From JBGPJM01 sp041485385 (GTDB lineage Bacteria > Planctomycetota > Phycisphaerae > Phycisphaerales > UBA1924): DNA of 13,044 nt. The notes below the pieces were generated by a model. It was given only the letters and a program-made list of their open reading frames with translations. It made no database searches and was not told the DNA's origin. The stretch is from the NCBI GenBank assembly GCA_041485385.1, contig JBGPJM010000139.1:1-13044 (forward strand), written 5' to 3'. The translations under genes were made by a program, and so were the position numbers. Of this stretch, positions 1 through 6,811 are shown one piece after another; position 1 is the stretch's first letter, and each line of letters starts with the position of its first letter.

Positions 1-31
1 CCCCCCGCCCAGCCCCGCCGGGCGCTCCGGC

Positions 32-187
32 CTAGATGCGGCCCAGGATCATCAAGATGATCAGCACGATCAGCAGGACCGCCAGAACGCCGCCCGGTCC
101 GTAGCCCCACCTGCGGCTATGCGGGTACACGGGAAGTGCACCCATCAGCAGGAGGATCAGGACGATCAAGAGAACTGTGCCGAGCAT
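32..187 (-). CDS. DUF3309 family small membrane peptide
   Basis: A 51-residue peptide reading MLGTVLLIVLILLLMGALPV, then a short hydrophilic YPHSRRWGYGPGG turn, then a second hydrophobic run ending LGRI. This hairpin of two membrane segments around a Trp/Tyr/Gly-rich loop matches what I know of DUF3309, a family of about 50 residues found in many bacteria with no established function. The ATG is preceded by a strong purine-rich ribosome site (AAAGGGGAG, about six bases upstream), which fixes the start. A small GC stem (17-21 with 27-31) abuts the stop codon, but no T-run follows it. The gene lies on the same strand as the zinc-ribbon gene but 284 bases beyond it, so it is probably transcribed separately. 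The protein is expected in the inner membrane. The identification is confident; the role is unknown. Confidence 0.85.
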   Translation of the reverse strand: MLGTVLLIVLILLLMGALPVYPHSRRWGYGPGGVLAVLLIVLIILMILGRI

Positions 188-320
188 GGTTGCTCCCCTT
201 TCATGAGTGTCATCGGGCTCCCAGCCTCGATGCCCATCTGCCGGGTGCAGGCACGTTCATCATGGCCGGGGACGCCCGCCTCCGCTACGCGGAAGTTTCC
301 CTCATCCTCGTGGGCATGAT

Positions 321-336
321 ATGAGCGATCACTCAT
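321..336. promoter_or_regulatory. Near-perfect 16-bp palindrome (possible operator)
   Basis: ATGAGCGATCACTCAT reads the same on both strands except for one base pair in each half (ATGAG-y-GATC-r-CTCAT). It lies in the gap between the DUF3309 gene and the zinc-ribbon gene, about 135 bases upstream of the DUF3309 start. The symmetry suits a dimeric transcription factor. No regulator is identified and no promoter could be placed next to it. Confidence 0.3.
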
Positions 337-393
337 TTGCCATGCTCGCGTCCCGCCGGTTCGCCCATTATCAGCAGTGACGACTCGTGTGGC

Positions 394-410
394 GCGCACC
401 TCGTGTGCGC
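394..410. other. Stem-loop GCGCAC/GTGCGC
   Basis: A six-base-pair perfect stem with a five-base loop (CTCGT) lies in the gap between the two leftmost genes. It is downstream of the minus-strand zinc-ribbon gene, beyond the larger hairpin at 436-464. No T-run follows on either strand, so it is recorded only as structure. Confidence 0.3.
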
Positions 411-435
411 ACCATTGATTGTCGGAATGTTGCCA

Positions 436-464
436 CGAACCTGCGCTCGCGGAGCAAAGGTTCG
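436..464 (-). terminator. Hairpin just after the zinc-ribbon gene
   Basis: CGAACCT (436-442) pairs with AGGTTCG (458-464). Inside the loop GCTC and GAGC can pair again, giving a two-tier hairpin that starts seven bases past the minus-strand stop codon. It has no T-tract, so it is not a classical intrinsic terminator. Its position suggests transcript-end or 3'-stability function. It also contains the CGAACCTG word that recurs in other intergenic gaps of this window. Confidence 0.4.
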
Positions 465-471
465 CAGATGT

Positions 472-1185
472 TCACCCCTGCGGCCCGGGCGAGCTCGCCG
501 CGTGGCTCCAGCCGCACTCCGGGCAGGTCGTCCCCGGTGTGCCGCGGAGGTCGTACCTGCACGCCGGGCACAGACTCGCGGCCATCGCCCGGCTTGCTCT
601 CGCCTCCCGGTGCGCCCGCACGATCCCGCCCAGAGAGAGCACCAGCCCGCCCGCCGACAGGAGAGCCATGGCGTTGTGGACGTACCTCCATCCAAGGACG
701 TCCTTGCTGGTGATGTCGCCCGCGACGATCGGAAGGGCAGCGGGGTTGAACGATGCGAAGGCGGCACGGGCCTCGAGGGTCTGCGCGGCGGTCATGGGCG
801 GACCGGAAACCGGACGTGTGGCGATCAACTCTGTGCTCGTCCGTGAGGTGCAAGCCCAGAAGCCGCTGTCAACGTGAGTCTGCCAATAGAGCATCTGCAC
901 GACCGGCTTGCCTGTGTCGAAACTGATCGATGGGTCGCGCTGGCCTGTCTGGGGCGAGAATTCGGTGGTGGCTGCGCCCCCGCACCATCCCACGCGCACC
1001 CAGCCGCTCTGGCTGTGGTACGGCCCCGCGCGCCGGTCGAGGAACCGGCCTATCCACCTGCCGCACACCGACCCGTTGGGGATATCGGCCGAGATCGACA
1101 TCGCGCTGGCCCACACGAGAAATGCACAGACCACGCCGACGTGCGGCCGCTGACACCACCGGGCGATCCGTCCCCATCGAGTCAC
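472..1185 (-). CDS. Two-TM membrane protein with C-terminal CPxC zinc ribbon
   Basis: The 237-residue product has a hydrophobic segment at about residues 16-33, a polar Trp/Cys-containing middle (34-165), and a second membrane segment at about 168-189. A basic stretch and a zinc ribbon follow: C206-P-A-C209-RYDLRG and C221-P-E-C224-G. The four cysteines are spaced to bind one zinc ion. This CPxCRYDLRG...CPECG tail after a membrane helix is a pattern I associate with many uncharacterised Phycisphaerae proteins. The likely topology places the middle outside the membrane and the ribbon in the cytoplasm. The open frame continues upstream to an ATG at 1464, but that part is arginine/serine/proline-rich junk overlapping intergenic repeats. 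The GTG at 1185 has AGAGGA four bases before it and leads straight into the first helix. No catalytic motif is visible and the function is unknown. Confidence 0.72.
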   Translation of the reverse strand: MTRWGRIARWCQRPHVGVVCAFLVWASAMSISADIPNGSVCGRWIGRFLDRRAGPYHSQSGWVRVGWCGGAATTEFSPQTGQRDPSISFDTGKPVVQMLYWQTHVDSGFWACTSRTSTELIATRPVSGPPMTAAQTLEARAAFASFNPAALPIVAGDITSKDVLGWRYVHNAMALLSAGGLVLSLGGIVRAHREARASRAMAASLCPACRYDLRGTPGTTCPECGWSHAASSPGPQG

Positions 1186-1344
1186 AGCATCCTCTGCGCT
1201 TGCCCACCCGGGCCTGTTCCCGCTGCCCCCTGGATGGGGTAGGTCCTGTTTGCGCGCCAGATTGGGGGAATAGGTGCAGATTCTCTTGCGGCGGGGCGGC
1301 GAGGACGTACTCTGACTGCGAGGCTTCAAAGTGCTGAGTGCTGA

Positions 1345-1371
1345 GGGGAAGGATGGGGAATGGGGACGGGG
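1345..1371 (+). other. Canonical G-quadruplex motif
   Basis: Four GGGG runs at 1345-1348, 1355-1358, 1362-1365 and 1368-1371 are separated by loops of 6, 3 and 2 bases (AAGGAT, AAT, AC). This satisfies the standard intramolecular quadruplex pattern with four-G tracts. It immediately follows a tandemly doubled GTGCTGA and lies about 160 bases upstream of the zinc-ribbon start and 330 bases upstream of the oxidoreductase start. A regulatory effect is an inference. Confidence 0.55.
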
Positions 1372-1520
1372 ACGAAGAACACCGAAGGAGGGCGATGTGG
1401 GAAGGGACGCAGGCGTCTCCGTGCCCCTGCGAGAGCGTTTTCGCCGTTGCGCGCATGTTGGCAATCGATAACCGGTTCAAGTCAAGATTCGACAAGTACT
1501 TACAGCGAAAAGCACCGCGA

Positions 1521-1632
1521 CAGGAAGTCGCAAAAAGTCGCAAAAAGTCAACGAAAGTCGATGGAACTCGATAGAACTCATATCGAACTCGACGGAAGTC
1601 GTATCGAAGTCGAAGGAAGTCAAAGGAAGCTC
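1521..1632. repeat. Degenerate 10-bp tandem repeat, consensus nnnGAAGTCG
   Basis: About eleven head-to-tail units can be read: CAGGAAGTCG, CAAAAAGTCG, CAAAAAGTCA, ACGAAAGTCG, ATGGAACTCG, ATAGAACTCA, then after one extra base ATCGAACTCG, ACGGAAGTCG, again one extra base, ATCGAAGTCG, AAGGAAGTCA, AAGGAAGCTC. The GAAGTC core is well kept and the first three bases drift. The two one-base insertions bring the average period above 10 bp, close to one DNA helical turn. A-rich stretches therefore recur on one face of the helix, which may bend the DNA. The block ends about 68 bases before the oxidoreductase start codon. Confidence 0.75.
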
Positions 1633-1686
1633 TCGAAGTGTCGCAGGGGTCGCGGAGGGGGAGGGAAGGCCGTTGCCGCGTTGTGC

Positions 1687-1692
1687 TATCGT
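1687..1692 (+). promoter_or_regulatory. Possible -10 box just before the oxidoreductase start
   Basis: TATCGT matches four of six positions of the -10 consensus and ends seven bases before the ATG at 1700. If used, it would give a leaderless or nearly leaderless transcript. No recognisable -35 box is present at the expected distance, so this is a weak call. Confidence 0.25.
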
Positions 1693-1699
1693 GGGGGTC

Positions 1700-3910
1700 A
1701 TGCATACACCGCGGTCCGGTGGCGGATGGCATGCGATCTGGTACACCGTCCGAGCGGCGCGGCGTGTCGGGGGCGTGCGTCGGATGGTCCGCACGCTCCG
1801 GGCCCGCAACGCCTGCAAGACGTGCGCGCTGGGGATGGGCGGGCAGATGGGGGGGATGACCAACGAGGCGGGGCGGTTCCCGGAGGTGTGCAAGAAGTCG
1901 GTGCAGGCGATGGCCGCGGACATGCAGGGAAGGATCCGCGAGGGGTTCTTCGAGGAGTTCCCCTTCGCAAAGCTGGAGCGGCTCTCGCCGCGGGAGCTGG
2001 AGACGGCGGGGCGGCTGGTGGAGCCGTTGTACGCGGGGCCGGGGGACGCCTCGTACCGGGCGATCGGGTGGGAGGAGGCGATGGAGCGGATCGGGCGGGC
2101 GATCAAGGGGGCGCTGCCCGACGAGGCGTTCTTCTACTCCAGCGGGCGGTCCTCCAACGAGGCGGCGTTCCTGCTGCAGATCGTGGCGCGCCTGTGGGGG
2201 ACCAACCACGTCAACAACTGCTCGTTCTTCTGCCACCAGGCCTCGGGCGTGGCGCTGGGGAGCGTGATGGGGTCCTCGACGGCGTCCATCACCTTGGAGG
2301 ACCTGGACAAGAGCGACTTCGTGATGCTGCTGGGGGCCAACCCCGCCTCCAACCACCCGCGCCTGATGCGCACGCTGCTGGACCTGCGCCGGCGCGGCGG
2401 GAAGGTGGTGGTGGTGAACCCGATCCGCGAGGTGGGGCTGGTGAACTTCAAGGTGCCCTCGGATGTGCGCAGCCTGCTGCTGGGGTCGAAGATCGCGCAC
2501 GAGTACGTGCAGGTGCACATCGGCGGGGATATCGCGTTTCTCGCCGGGGTGGCCAAGGCGCTGCGGGACCTGCCGAGCGGGCGGGGGATCGATGCGCAGT
2601 TCATCGGGAACCACACGGACTGGTGGGAGGCGTTCCGCGAGAGCGTGGTGGCGATGCCGTGGAAGGAGATCGAGAAGAGTTCGGGGGTGGAGCGCGGGCA
2701 GATCCAGCGGGTGGCGCGGATGTACGCGTCGGCGAGGGCGGCGGTCTTCTGCTGGACGATGGGGATGACCCACCACGAGCATGGCGTGAACAACGTGCGG
2801 ATGATCGCCAACCTGGCGATGATGCGCGGGAACCTGGGGCGGCCGGGCGCGGGGCTCTTGCCGCTGCGGGGGCATTCCAATGTGCAGGGCGTGGGGTCGA
2901 TGGGGATGACGCCGGCGCTGAAGGACAAGGTACTGAAGGCGATCCAGGAGCGGCTGGCGGTAACGCTGCCGACGATCCGCGGCATGGACACGCTGGAGTG
3001 CGTGCAGCGCGCGGGGGAGGGGAAGATCCGTTTTGCGTGGCAGCTGGGGGGGAACCTATACGGCTCGTGCCCGGACGCCGCGGCGGCGGGGCGGGCGCTA
3101 CGGCAGATCGGGATGACGGTGTTCCTGAGCACGAGCCTGAACACGGGGCACGCGCACGGGCGTGGGCGGGAGTCGATCATCCTGCCGGTGCGGGCGCGGG
3201 ACGAGGAGCCGGAGGCGACGACGCAGGAGTCGATGTTCAACTACGTGCGGCTGAGCGACGGCGGGCCGGCGCGGCACGAGGGGCCGCGGGGCGAGGTGGA
3301 GGTGATCGCCAGGGTGGCGCGGGGTGTGCTGGGGGACACGGCGGGGATCGATTTTTCGGCGCTGGAGCGGCACGCGTCGGTGCGGGAGATGATCGGCGCG
3401 GTGATCCCGGGGTACGGGGCGATCGCGGAGATGGACCGGACGAAGAAGGAGTTCCACGTGGGGGGACGCACGTTCCACGCGCCGGAGTTCCCGACGGCCA
3501 CGGGGCGGGCGCGGTTCCAGGTTGTGCCGATCCCGGCGCCGACGGGGCGCGCGGCGGGGGAGCTGTGCCTGATGACGATCCGATCGGAGGGGCAGTTCAA
3601 CACGGTCGTGTACGAGGAGGAGGACGTGTACCGGGGGCAGGATCGGCGCGACGTGATCATGCTCAGCCGCGCCGACATCGGAAGGCTGGGGCTGAAGGTG
3701 AACGACCGAGTGACGGTGCGGAGCCAGACGGGGGAGATGCGGGGGCTGCTCGTGCGGCAGATCGACATACGGCCGGGGAACGGCGCGATGTACTACCCGG
3801 AGGCGAATGTGCTGGTGCCGGCGCGCGTGGACAAGGAGTCGCGGACGCCGCCGTTCAAGAGCGTGGCGATCACGATCCAGAAGGAGGTGGGGCTGCCGGT
3901 GGTGGCATGA
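1700..3910 (+). CDS. FdhF/YdeP-family molybdopterin oxidoreductase
   Basis: The 736-residue product belongs to the cytoplasmic formate-dehydrogenase-like YdeP family, bis-MGD molybdenum enzymes whose substrate is generally unproven; E. coli YdeP is linked to acid resistance. The N-terminus carries C39-x2-C42 and C64, suggesting an incomplete or atypical iron-sulfur site. The molybdopterin core includes SGRSSNEAAF (148-157) and LLGANPASNHP (210-220). C178-H179 (FFCHQAS) sits where FdhF has its Sec-His pair, so Cys178 is the predicted Mo ligand. A molybdopterin-dinucleotide-binding domain covers about 620-736. There is no Tat signal. An in-frame ATG at 1673 exists. I chose 1700 because the conserved GGWHAIWYT segment follows it at once and GGGGG lies two bases upstream. 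No fdhD or partner subunit is nearby. Glycine codons are mostly GGG, unlike the flanking genes, which may indicate separate origin. Confidence 0.88.
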   Translation: MHTPRSGGGWHAIWYTVRAARRVGGVRRMVRTLRARNACKTCALGMGGQMGGMTNEAGRFPEVCKKSVQAMAADMQGRIREGFFEEFPFAKLERLSPRELETAGRLVEPLYAGPGDASYRAIGWEEAMERIGRAIKGALPDEAFFYSSGRSSNEAAFLLQIVARLWGTNHVNNCSFFCHQASGVALGSVMGSSTASITLEDLDKSDFVMLLGANPASNHPRLMRTLLDLRRRGGKVVVVNPIREVGLVNFKVPSDVRSLLLGSKIAHEYVQVHIGGDIAFLAGVAKALRDLPSGRGIDAQFIGNHTDWWEAFRESVVAMPWKEIEKSSGVERGQIQRVARMYASARAAVFCWTMGMTHHEHGVNNVRMIANLAMMRGNLGRPGAGLLPLRGHSNVQGVGSMGMTPALKDKVLKAIQERLAVTLPTIRGMDTLECVQRAGEGKIRFAWQLGGNLYGSCPDAAAAGRALRQIGMTVFLSTSLNTGHAHGRGRESIILPVRARDEEPEATTQESMFNYVRLSDGGPARHEGPRGEVEVIARVARGVLGDTAGIDFSALERHASVREMIGAVIPGYGAIAEMDRTKKEFHVGGRTFHAPEFPTATGRARFQVVPIPAPTGRAAGELCLMTIRSEGQFNTVVYEEEDVYRGQDRRDVIMLSRADIGRLGLKVNDRVTVRSQTGEMRGLLVRQIDIRPGNGAMYYPEANVLVPARVDKESRTPPFKSVAITIQKEVGLPVVA

Positions 3911-3927
3911 CGGTGTCCGGATGTCGC

Positions 3928-3940
3928 CGAACCAGGTTCG
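3928..3940. other. Inverted repeat CGAACC-A-GGTTCG between convergent genes
   Basis: A 13-base odd palindrome lies in the 66-base gap between the stops of the oxidoreductase and the fusion gene. A one-base centre is too tight for a six-base-pair RNA hairpin, so it is more likely a protein-binding or degenerate terminator element. The right half contains CAGGTTCG, the complement of a word seen in three other gaps. Confidence 0.3.
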
Positions 3941-3976
3941 CGGGCGCGTACCAAGCACGCGGGGAGTCTTGCCTGG

Positions 3977-6811
3977 TCAATCCGCCACGGGCGAACCGGG
4001 GCGCTTGCGGTAGTAGCGCCGGAGCGAGGCGAGCAACTCGAAGACCGACATCGCCGGCACGCCCTGCCGGCGCCGGCGGGCGCCGAGCTGGTAGAGCAGC
4101 CGCCACTGCCCGAAGAGGACCCTGTAGGACCACAGGAGCGACTTGTCGGGGTCGTAGAGGTTCGTGGATTCGCCAGTGGTGCCGTTGAGCTCGACGATGC
4201 CGAATCCGCGCCCGGCGCGGAGGTCGTCCTCGGAGGCGAATCGCACGTCGAAGCGCCCGAAGTCGAGCCCCCCCACCCCCCCCTCCCCGACCGCCCCACC
4301 TGCCGCCGCGGCGACGGCGGCTTGCCCCTGGGCGAACCCGCGGGCGAGTTCATCGATGCTCGCGGCCAGCTCGGGGGTGATCAGGTCGCTCCCGTCGCGG
4401 AAGAGGGTGCCCTGGCAATGGTTGCCGGACTGCGCCAGGCGGACGCGCTCCCCCGGCGGGGGCACACGCGAGGCCTCGTCGGCGAAGCGGTGCAGGAAGA
4501 CGGGCGCCTGGCAGCGCAGGCGCCGGTGCGAGTAGATGAGCTGCTCGAGCGTGCGCCGCCCGTCGCCGACGACGTAGGGGAAGTCCTTGCGGGTGATCGA
4601 GTAGATGAAGCCCGAGCGCCCCCCCTCCCCCCCCTCCCCGTGCTCGATCGCCTCGGGTGGGGGGGCGGGCCGGCGCGACCACAGAACGCCCACCTCGTGC
4701 GGCCCGGGGTGGTAGGCCTGCAGGACCACCGGGCGGGTCATCTCGCGCAGGTACTCCAGGATGTCGGCGTGCGAGCGGGCGAGGCGCACGCCGAAGCCGC
4801 GAAACCCGGTGTCGGGCTTGAGGATCACCGGGAACGTCGAGAGCGCGGGGTACCGGGCCATCGCCTGGGCGGCGAGTTGGGCGCGATGCTCGGGGGAGGG
4901 GTGCGGGTCGATGCGGAAGGTCTCGAGGAGGAACCCGTTGGCGCTGGTGAAGGAGGCGAGGATCTTCGATTTGGACTCACCGACGACGCCGCCGCCGGCG
5001 TCGATGCCGGGGTTGCACGCGGTGAACGCCAGGGGATGGCGGTACCTGATGGTCAGCCACGCCATGTACGGGACGACGGGGATGTAGAAGAACCACGTCG
5101 GCCAGTACTCGTGCTTGATCAGGCGCCGGACTCGCGCGACAAGCTGGCGCCGGCCCGTCCAGGTGAACAGCAGCACGCAGTTCCGCGCGAACGCGAGGAT
5201 GATGAGCCACAGCAGCATCACCCCCACCGCCCCCAGCGCGAACTTTAGCGGCGTGACCAGGATCGCCGCAACGATGAGGCAGGGGATGAGCAGCGCCGCC
5301 GTCCACAGGCACGCGCCCAGCAGCACCCCCGGCAGGTACAGCGGGGCACGCCGGCCCAGGAGCCCGATCGCCATCGGCGCCCGCACGCGGAGATCGGGCC
5401 GGAACACCGCCGCCATCGCCAGCCACACGCCCGGCCCGCGGCGCTGGAATCGGCGCGACCAGTCCGCGGCCGAGACGCGCGGGAATCGCCCGGTCCACCG
5501 CGGTGCGGACCCCGGGCCGTCGGATGGCCTGAGCCGGCGCCCCAACGCGATGCACACGGCCTGCGACACCGTCCACCCCAGCACCAGCCCCAGCGTCCCG
5601 ACGATGTAGTCCAGCTCCATCCCCAAGACGAGCACGGTGACCAGCGCCATCGCCCCGTACGGCCAGCGCGCCGCCGCCACGCCGACCAGCGCCACCAGCA
5701 GCCACCAGGGGGCGGCGCGGACCGCCTCGTCGAAGCGAACGCCCGCGATCCCGAAGACGTGGGGCGGGCGGGGGGCGAAGCTCAGCTCGCAGCGGAGGGG
5801 GGCCACGTCCGGCGAGTCGTGGCGCCGCGTGAACTCCAGGATGTGCTCGGCCGATTCGGCGGGCTGAAGGAAAGGGAGGAAATGCGACGCGTCGAGCATG
5901 ACCAGCTTGCTGGTCGGGATGATCCGGTAGTGCTCCTCGGCCGCCCAGTCCGGGACGAGGAAGTCGTGCCGCCCGTGCAGGATGAGCACCGGCATGGTGA
6001 GCCGCTCCATGAAGCCCCGGAGCGGGCGTTGGTCGGAGTCCAGGAAGTTCCGCAGGAACGAGTGGGCGAAACCGTGGTCATCCAGCAGGCCGAAGTGCGG
6101 GATCAGCTCGGGGCCGATGACGAAGATGGCGTAGCCAACGGCGTACTTCAGGTGCTCGAGCCCGTAGGAGCCCGAGCCCTCGGTCGCCTGGTCCCCCACC
6201 GCCGCCATCATCGTGAGCGAGGCGAACCGCTCGGGGGCTGTGTCCGCCGTGGTCAGCACGACGCCGCCGCCGAGCGACCAGCCGACAACGTGCACCCGCT
6301 CGACGTGGAGGCGATCCAGCAGCGCCAGCACGGCGCGAGCGTGGGCCCGGATGGAGTAGGACGGCAGGTCGCGGGATGAACTGCCGAACCCCGGCAGGTC
6401 GGGCGCGATGACGCGGTACCCGCCCGCGGCGAGCCGGGCGCCGAGCCTGTCAAAATCCTTGGCCGCGCCGGGCGAGCCGTGGAGAAGAAGGATCGGTGGG
6501 CGCTCGGCGCGGCTGTCCGGGCCGTGCTCGTTCTGGCCGCCGGCGCCCGTCCCCACCACCGGCCCCCACTCCATGTACGCCAGGCGCATCGTGCGGCCGT
6601 CGATGGGGCCGTCGTCGCCCATCGCCGGGAGGTCGATCGCGGCGTGCCCGCTGGCCAGAGGGGCCGGCCCACGCGGAGGCGGCAACCATCGATACAGGTG
6701 AGAGCCCGTCAGAAGCAGCAGGTACGCCAGCCACCAGTAGCGGGCCGCGCGCCGGAGGCCGGAGGGTAGTCGGGGGGACTGGAGGGGGGGCTGGAAACTG
6801 TCCTGCGACAT
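3977..6811 (-). CDS. Alpha/beta hydrolase - DedA/VTT-like membrane domain - ATP-grasp ligase fusion
   Basis: This 944-residue single chain has three modules. An N-terminal membrane helix (about 23-38) leads to an alpha/beta hydrolase (about 70-332) with oxyanion-hole HGSPG (111-115), nucleophile elbow GWSLGG (Ser179), Asp283 (GRHDFLVP) and His310 (DASHF), a complete triad. Residues 364-550 hold several membrane segments. The AVFRPDLRVRAPM...YLPGVLLGACLW stretch (468-503) resembles the DedA/VTT core. From about 565 (EYWPTWFFYIPVVPY, NPGIDAGGGVVGESKSKIL) a carboxylate-amine-ligase-type ATP-grasp begins: Lys665 (VILKPDTGFRG), YHPGPHEVGV (700-709), FGRFDVRF (851-858) and metal-binding E874/N876 (IVELNGTTGESTN). 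It may form or modify a membrane lipid or envelope amide bond; this is an inference. An ATG at 6937 has a better AGGA site, but the extra 42 residues are unstructured, so 6811 is preferred. Confidence 0.85.
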   Translation of the reverse strand: MSQDSFQPPLQSPRLPSGLRRAARYWWLAYLLLLTGSHLYRWLPPPRGPAPLASGHAAIDLPAMGDDGPIDGRTMRLAYMEWGPVVGTGAGGQNEHGPDSRAERPPILLLHGSPGAAKDFDRLGARLAAGGYRVIAPDLPGFGSSSRDLPSYSIRAHARAVLALLDRLHVERVHVVGWSLGGGVVLTTADTAPERFASLTMMAAVGDQATEGSGSYGLEHLKYAVGYAIFVIGPELIPHFGLLDDHGFAHSFLRNFLDSDQRPLRGFMERLTMPVLILHGRHDFLVPDWAAEEHYRIIPTSKLVMLDASHFLPFLQPAESAEHILEFTRRHDSPDVAPLRCELSFAPRPPHVFGIAGVRFDEAVRAAPWWLLVALVGVAAARWPYGAMALVTVLVLGMELDYIVGTLGLVLGWTVSQAVCIALGRRLRPSDGPGSAPRWTGRFPRVSAADWSRRFQRRGPGVWLAMAAVFRPDLRVRAPMAIGLLGRRAPLYLPGVLLGACLWTAALLIPCLIVAAILVTPLKFALGAVGVMLLWLIILAFARNCVLLFTWTGRRQLVARVRRLIKHEYWPTWFFYIPVVPYMAWLTIRYRHPLAFTACNPGIDAGGGVVGESKSKILASFTSANGFLLETFRIDPHPSPEHRAQLAAQAMARYPALSTFPVILKPDTGFRGFGVRLARSHADILEYLREMTRPVVLQAYHPGPHEVGVLWSRRPAPPPEAIEHGEGGEGGRSGFIYSITRKDFPYVVGDGRRTLEQLIYSHRRLRCQAPVFLHRFADEASRVPPPGERVRLAQSGNHCQGTLFRDGSDLITPELAASIDELARGFAQGQAAVAAAAGGAVGEGGVGGLDFGRFDVRFASEDDLRAGRGFGIVELNGTTGESTNLYDPDKSLLWSYRVLFGQWRLLYQLGARRRRQGVPAMSVFELLASLRRYYRKRPGSPVAD
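4268..4288 (-). repeat. Poly-G tract within the ligase domain, copy 1
   Basis: On the plus strand this is C7-A-C8-T-C4; on the coding strand it is a run of G interrupted by T and A. It encodes GEGGVGG (about residues 842-848), following an alanine/glycine-rich stretch (829-841) just before the FGRFDVRF motif. It is almost identical to the tract at 4619-4639. The four-plus-G runs could form a quadruplex, and the eight-base homopolymer is prone to replication slippage. Confidence 0.7.
4619..4639 (-). repeat. Poly-G tract within the ligase domain, copy 2
   Basis: On the plus strand this is C7-T-C8-T-C4, differing from the copy at 4268-4288 by one base. It encodes GEGGEGG (about residues 725-731), a probable flexible loop between ATP-grasp strands. 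Both copies are in the same reading frame, so each adds a Gly/Glu linker. A one-base slip in the G8 run would truncate the ligase before its metal-binding residues. Confidence 0.7.

Larger units (their letters stand above)
1186..1699. other. Divergent intergenic region with repeats and a G-quadruplex motif
   Basis: This 514-base gap separates the starts of the zinc-ribbon gene (minus) and the oxidoreductase (plus). It holds a doubled GTGCTGA (1331-1344), a four-run G-quadruplex motif (1345-1371) and a degenerate 10-bp tandem repeat (1521-1632). The open frames running through it have low-complexity translations that differ frame by frame, as expected of non-coding repeats. No convincing TTGACA-type promoter was found for either gene. 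Confidence 0.6.

Noticed and set aside
1186..1464. Upstream extension of the zinc-ribbon gene to an ATG at 1464
   Set aside because: It would translate the G-quadruplex motif and low-complexity DNA. The GTG at 1185 has a ribosome site and leads directly into the first helix.
1521..1632. CRISPR array
   Set aside because: The repeats are 10 bp, contiguous and degenerate with no spacers, and no cas genes are present.
869..2875. Very long minus-strand open frame (668 codons)
   Set aside because: It overlaps the oxidoreductase and the repeat block. Its translation is Arg/Pro/His-rich with no domain, typical of a GC-rich shadow frame.
1360..4188. Long plus-strand open frame (942 codons) over the oxidoreductase
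   Set aside because: It is Gly/Ala/Arg-rich low-complexity translation out of frame with the clear molybdopterin enzyme.
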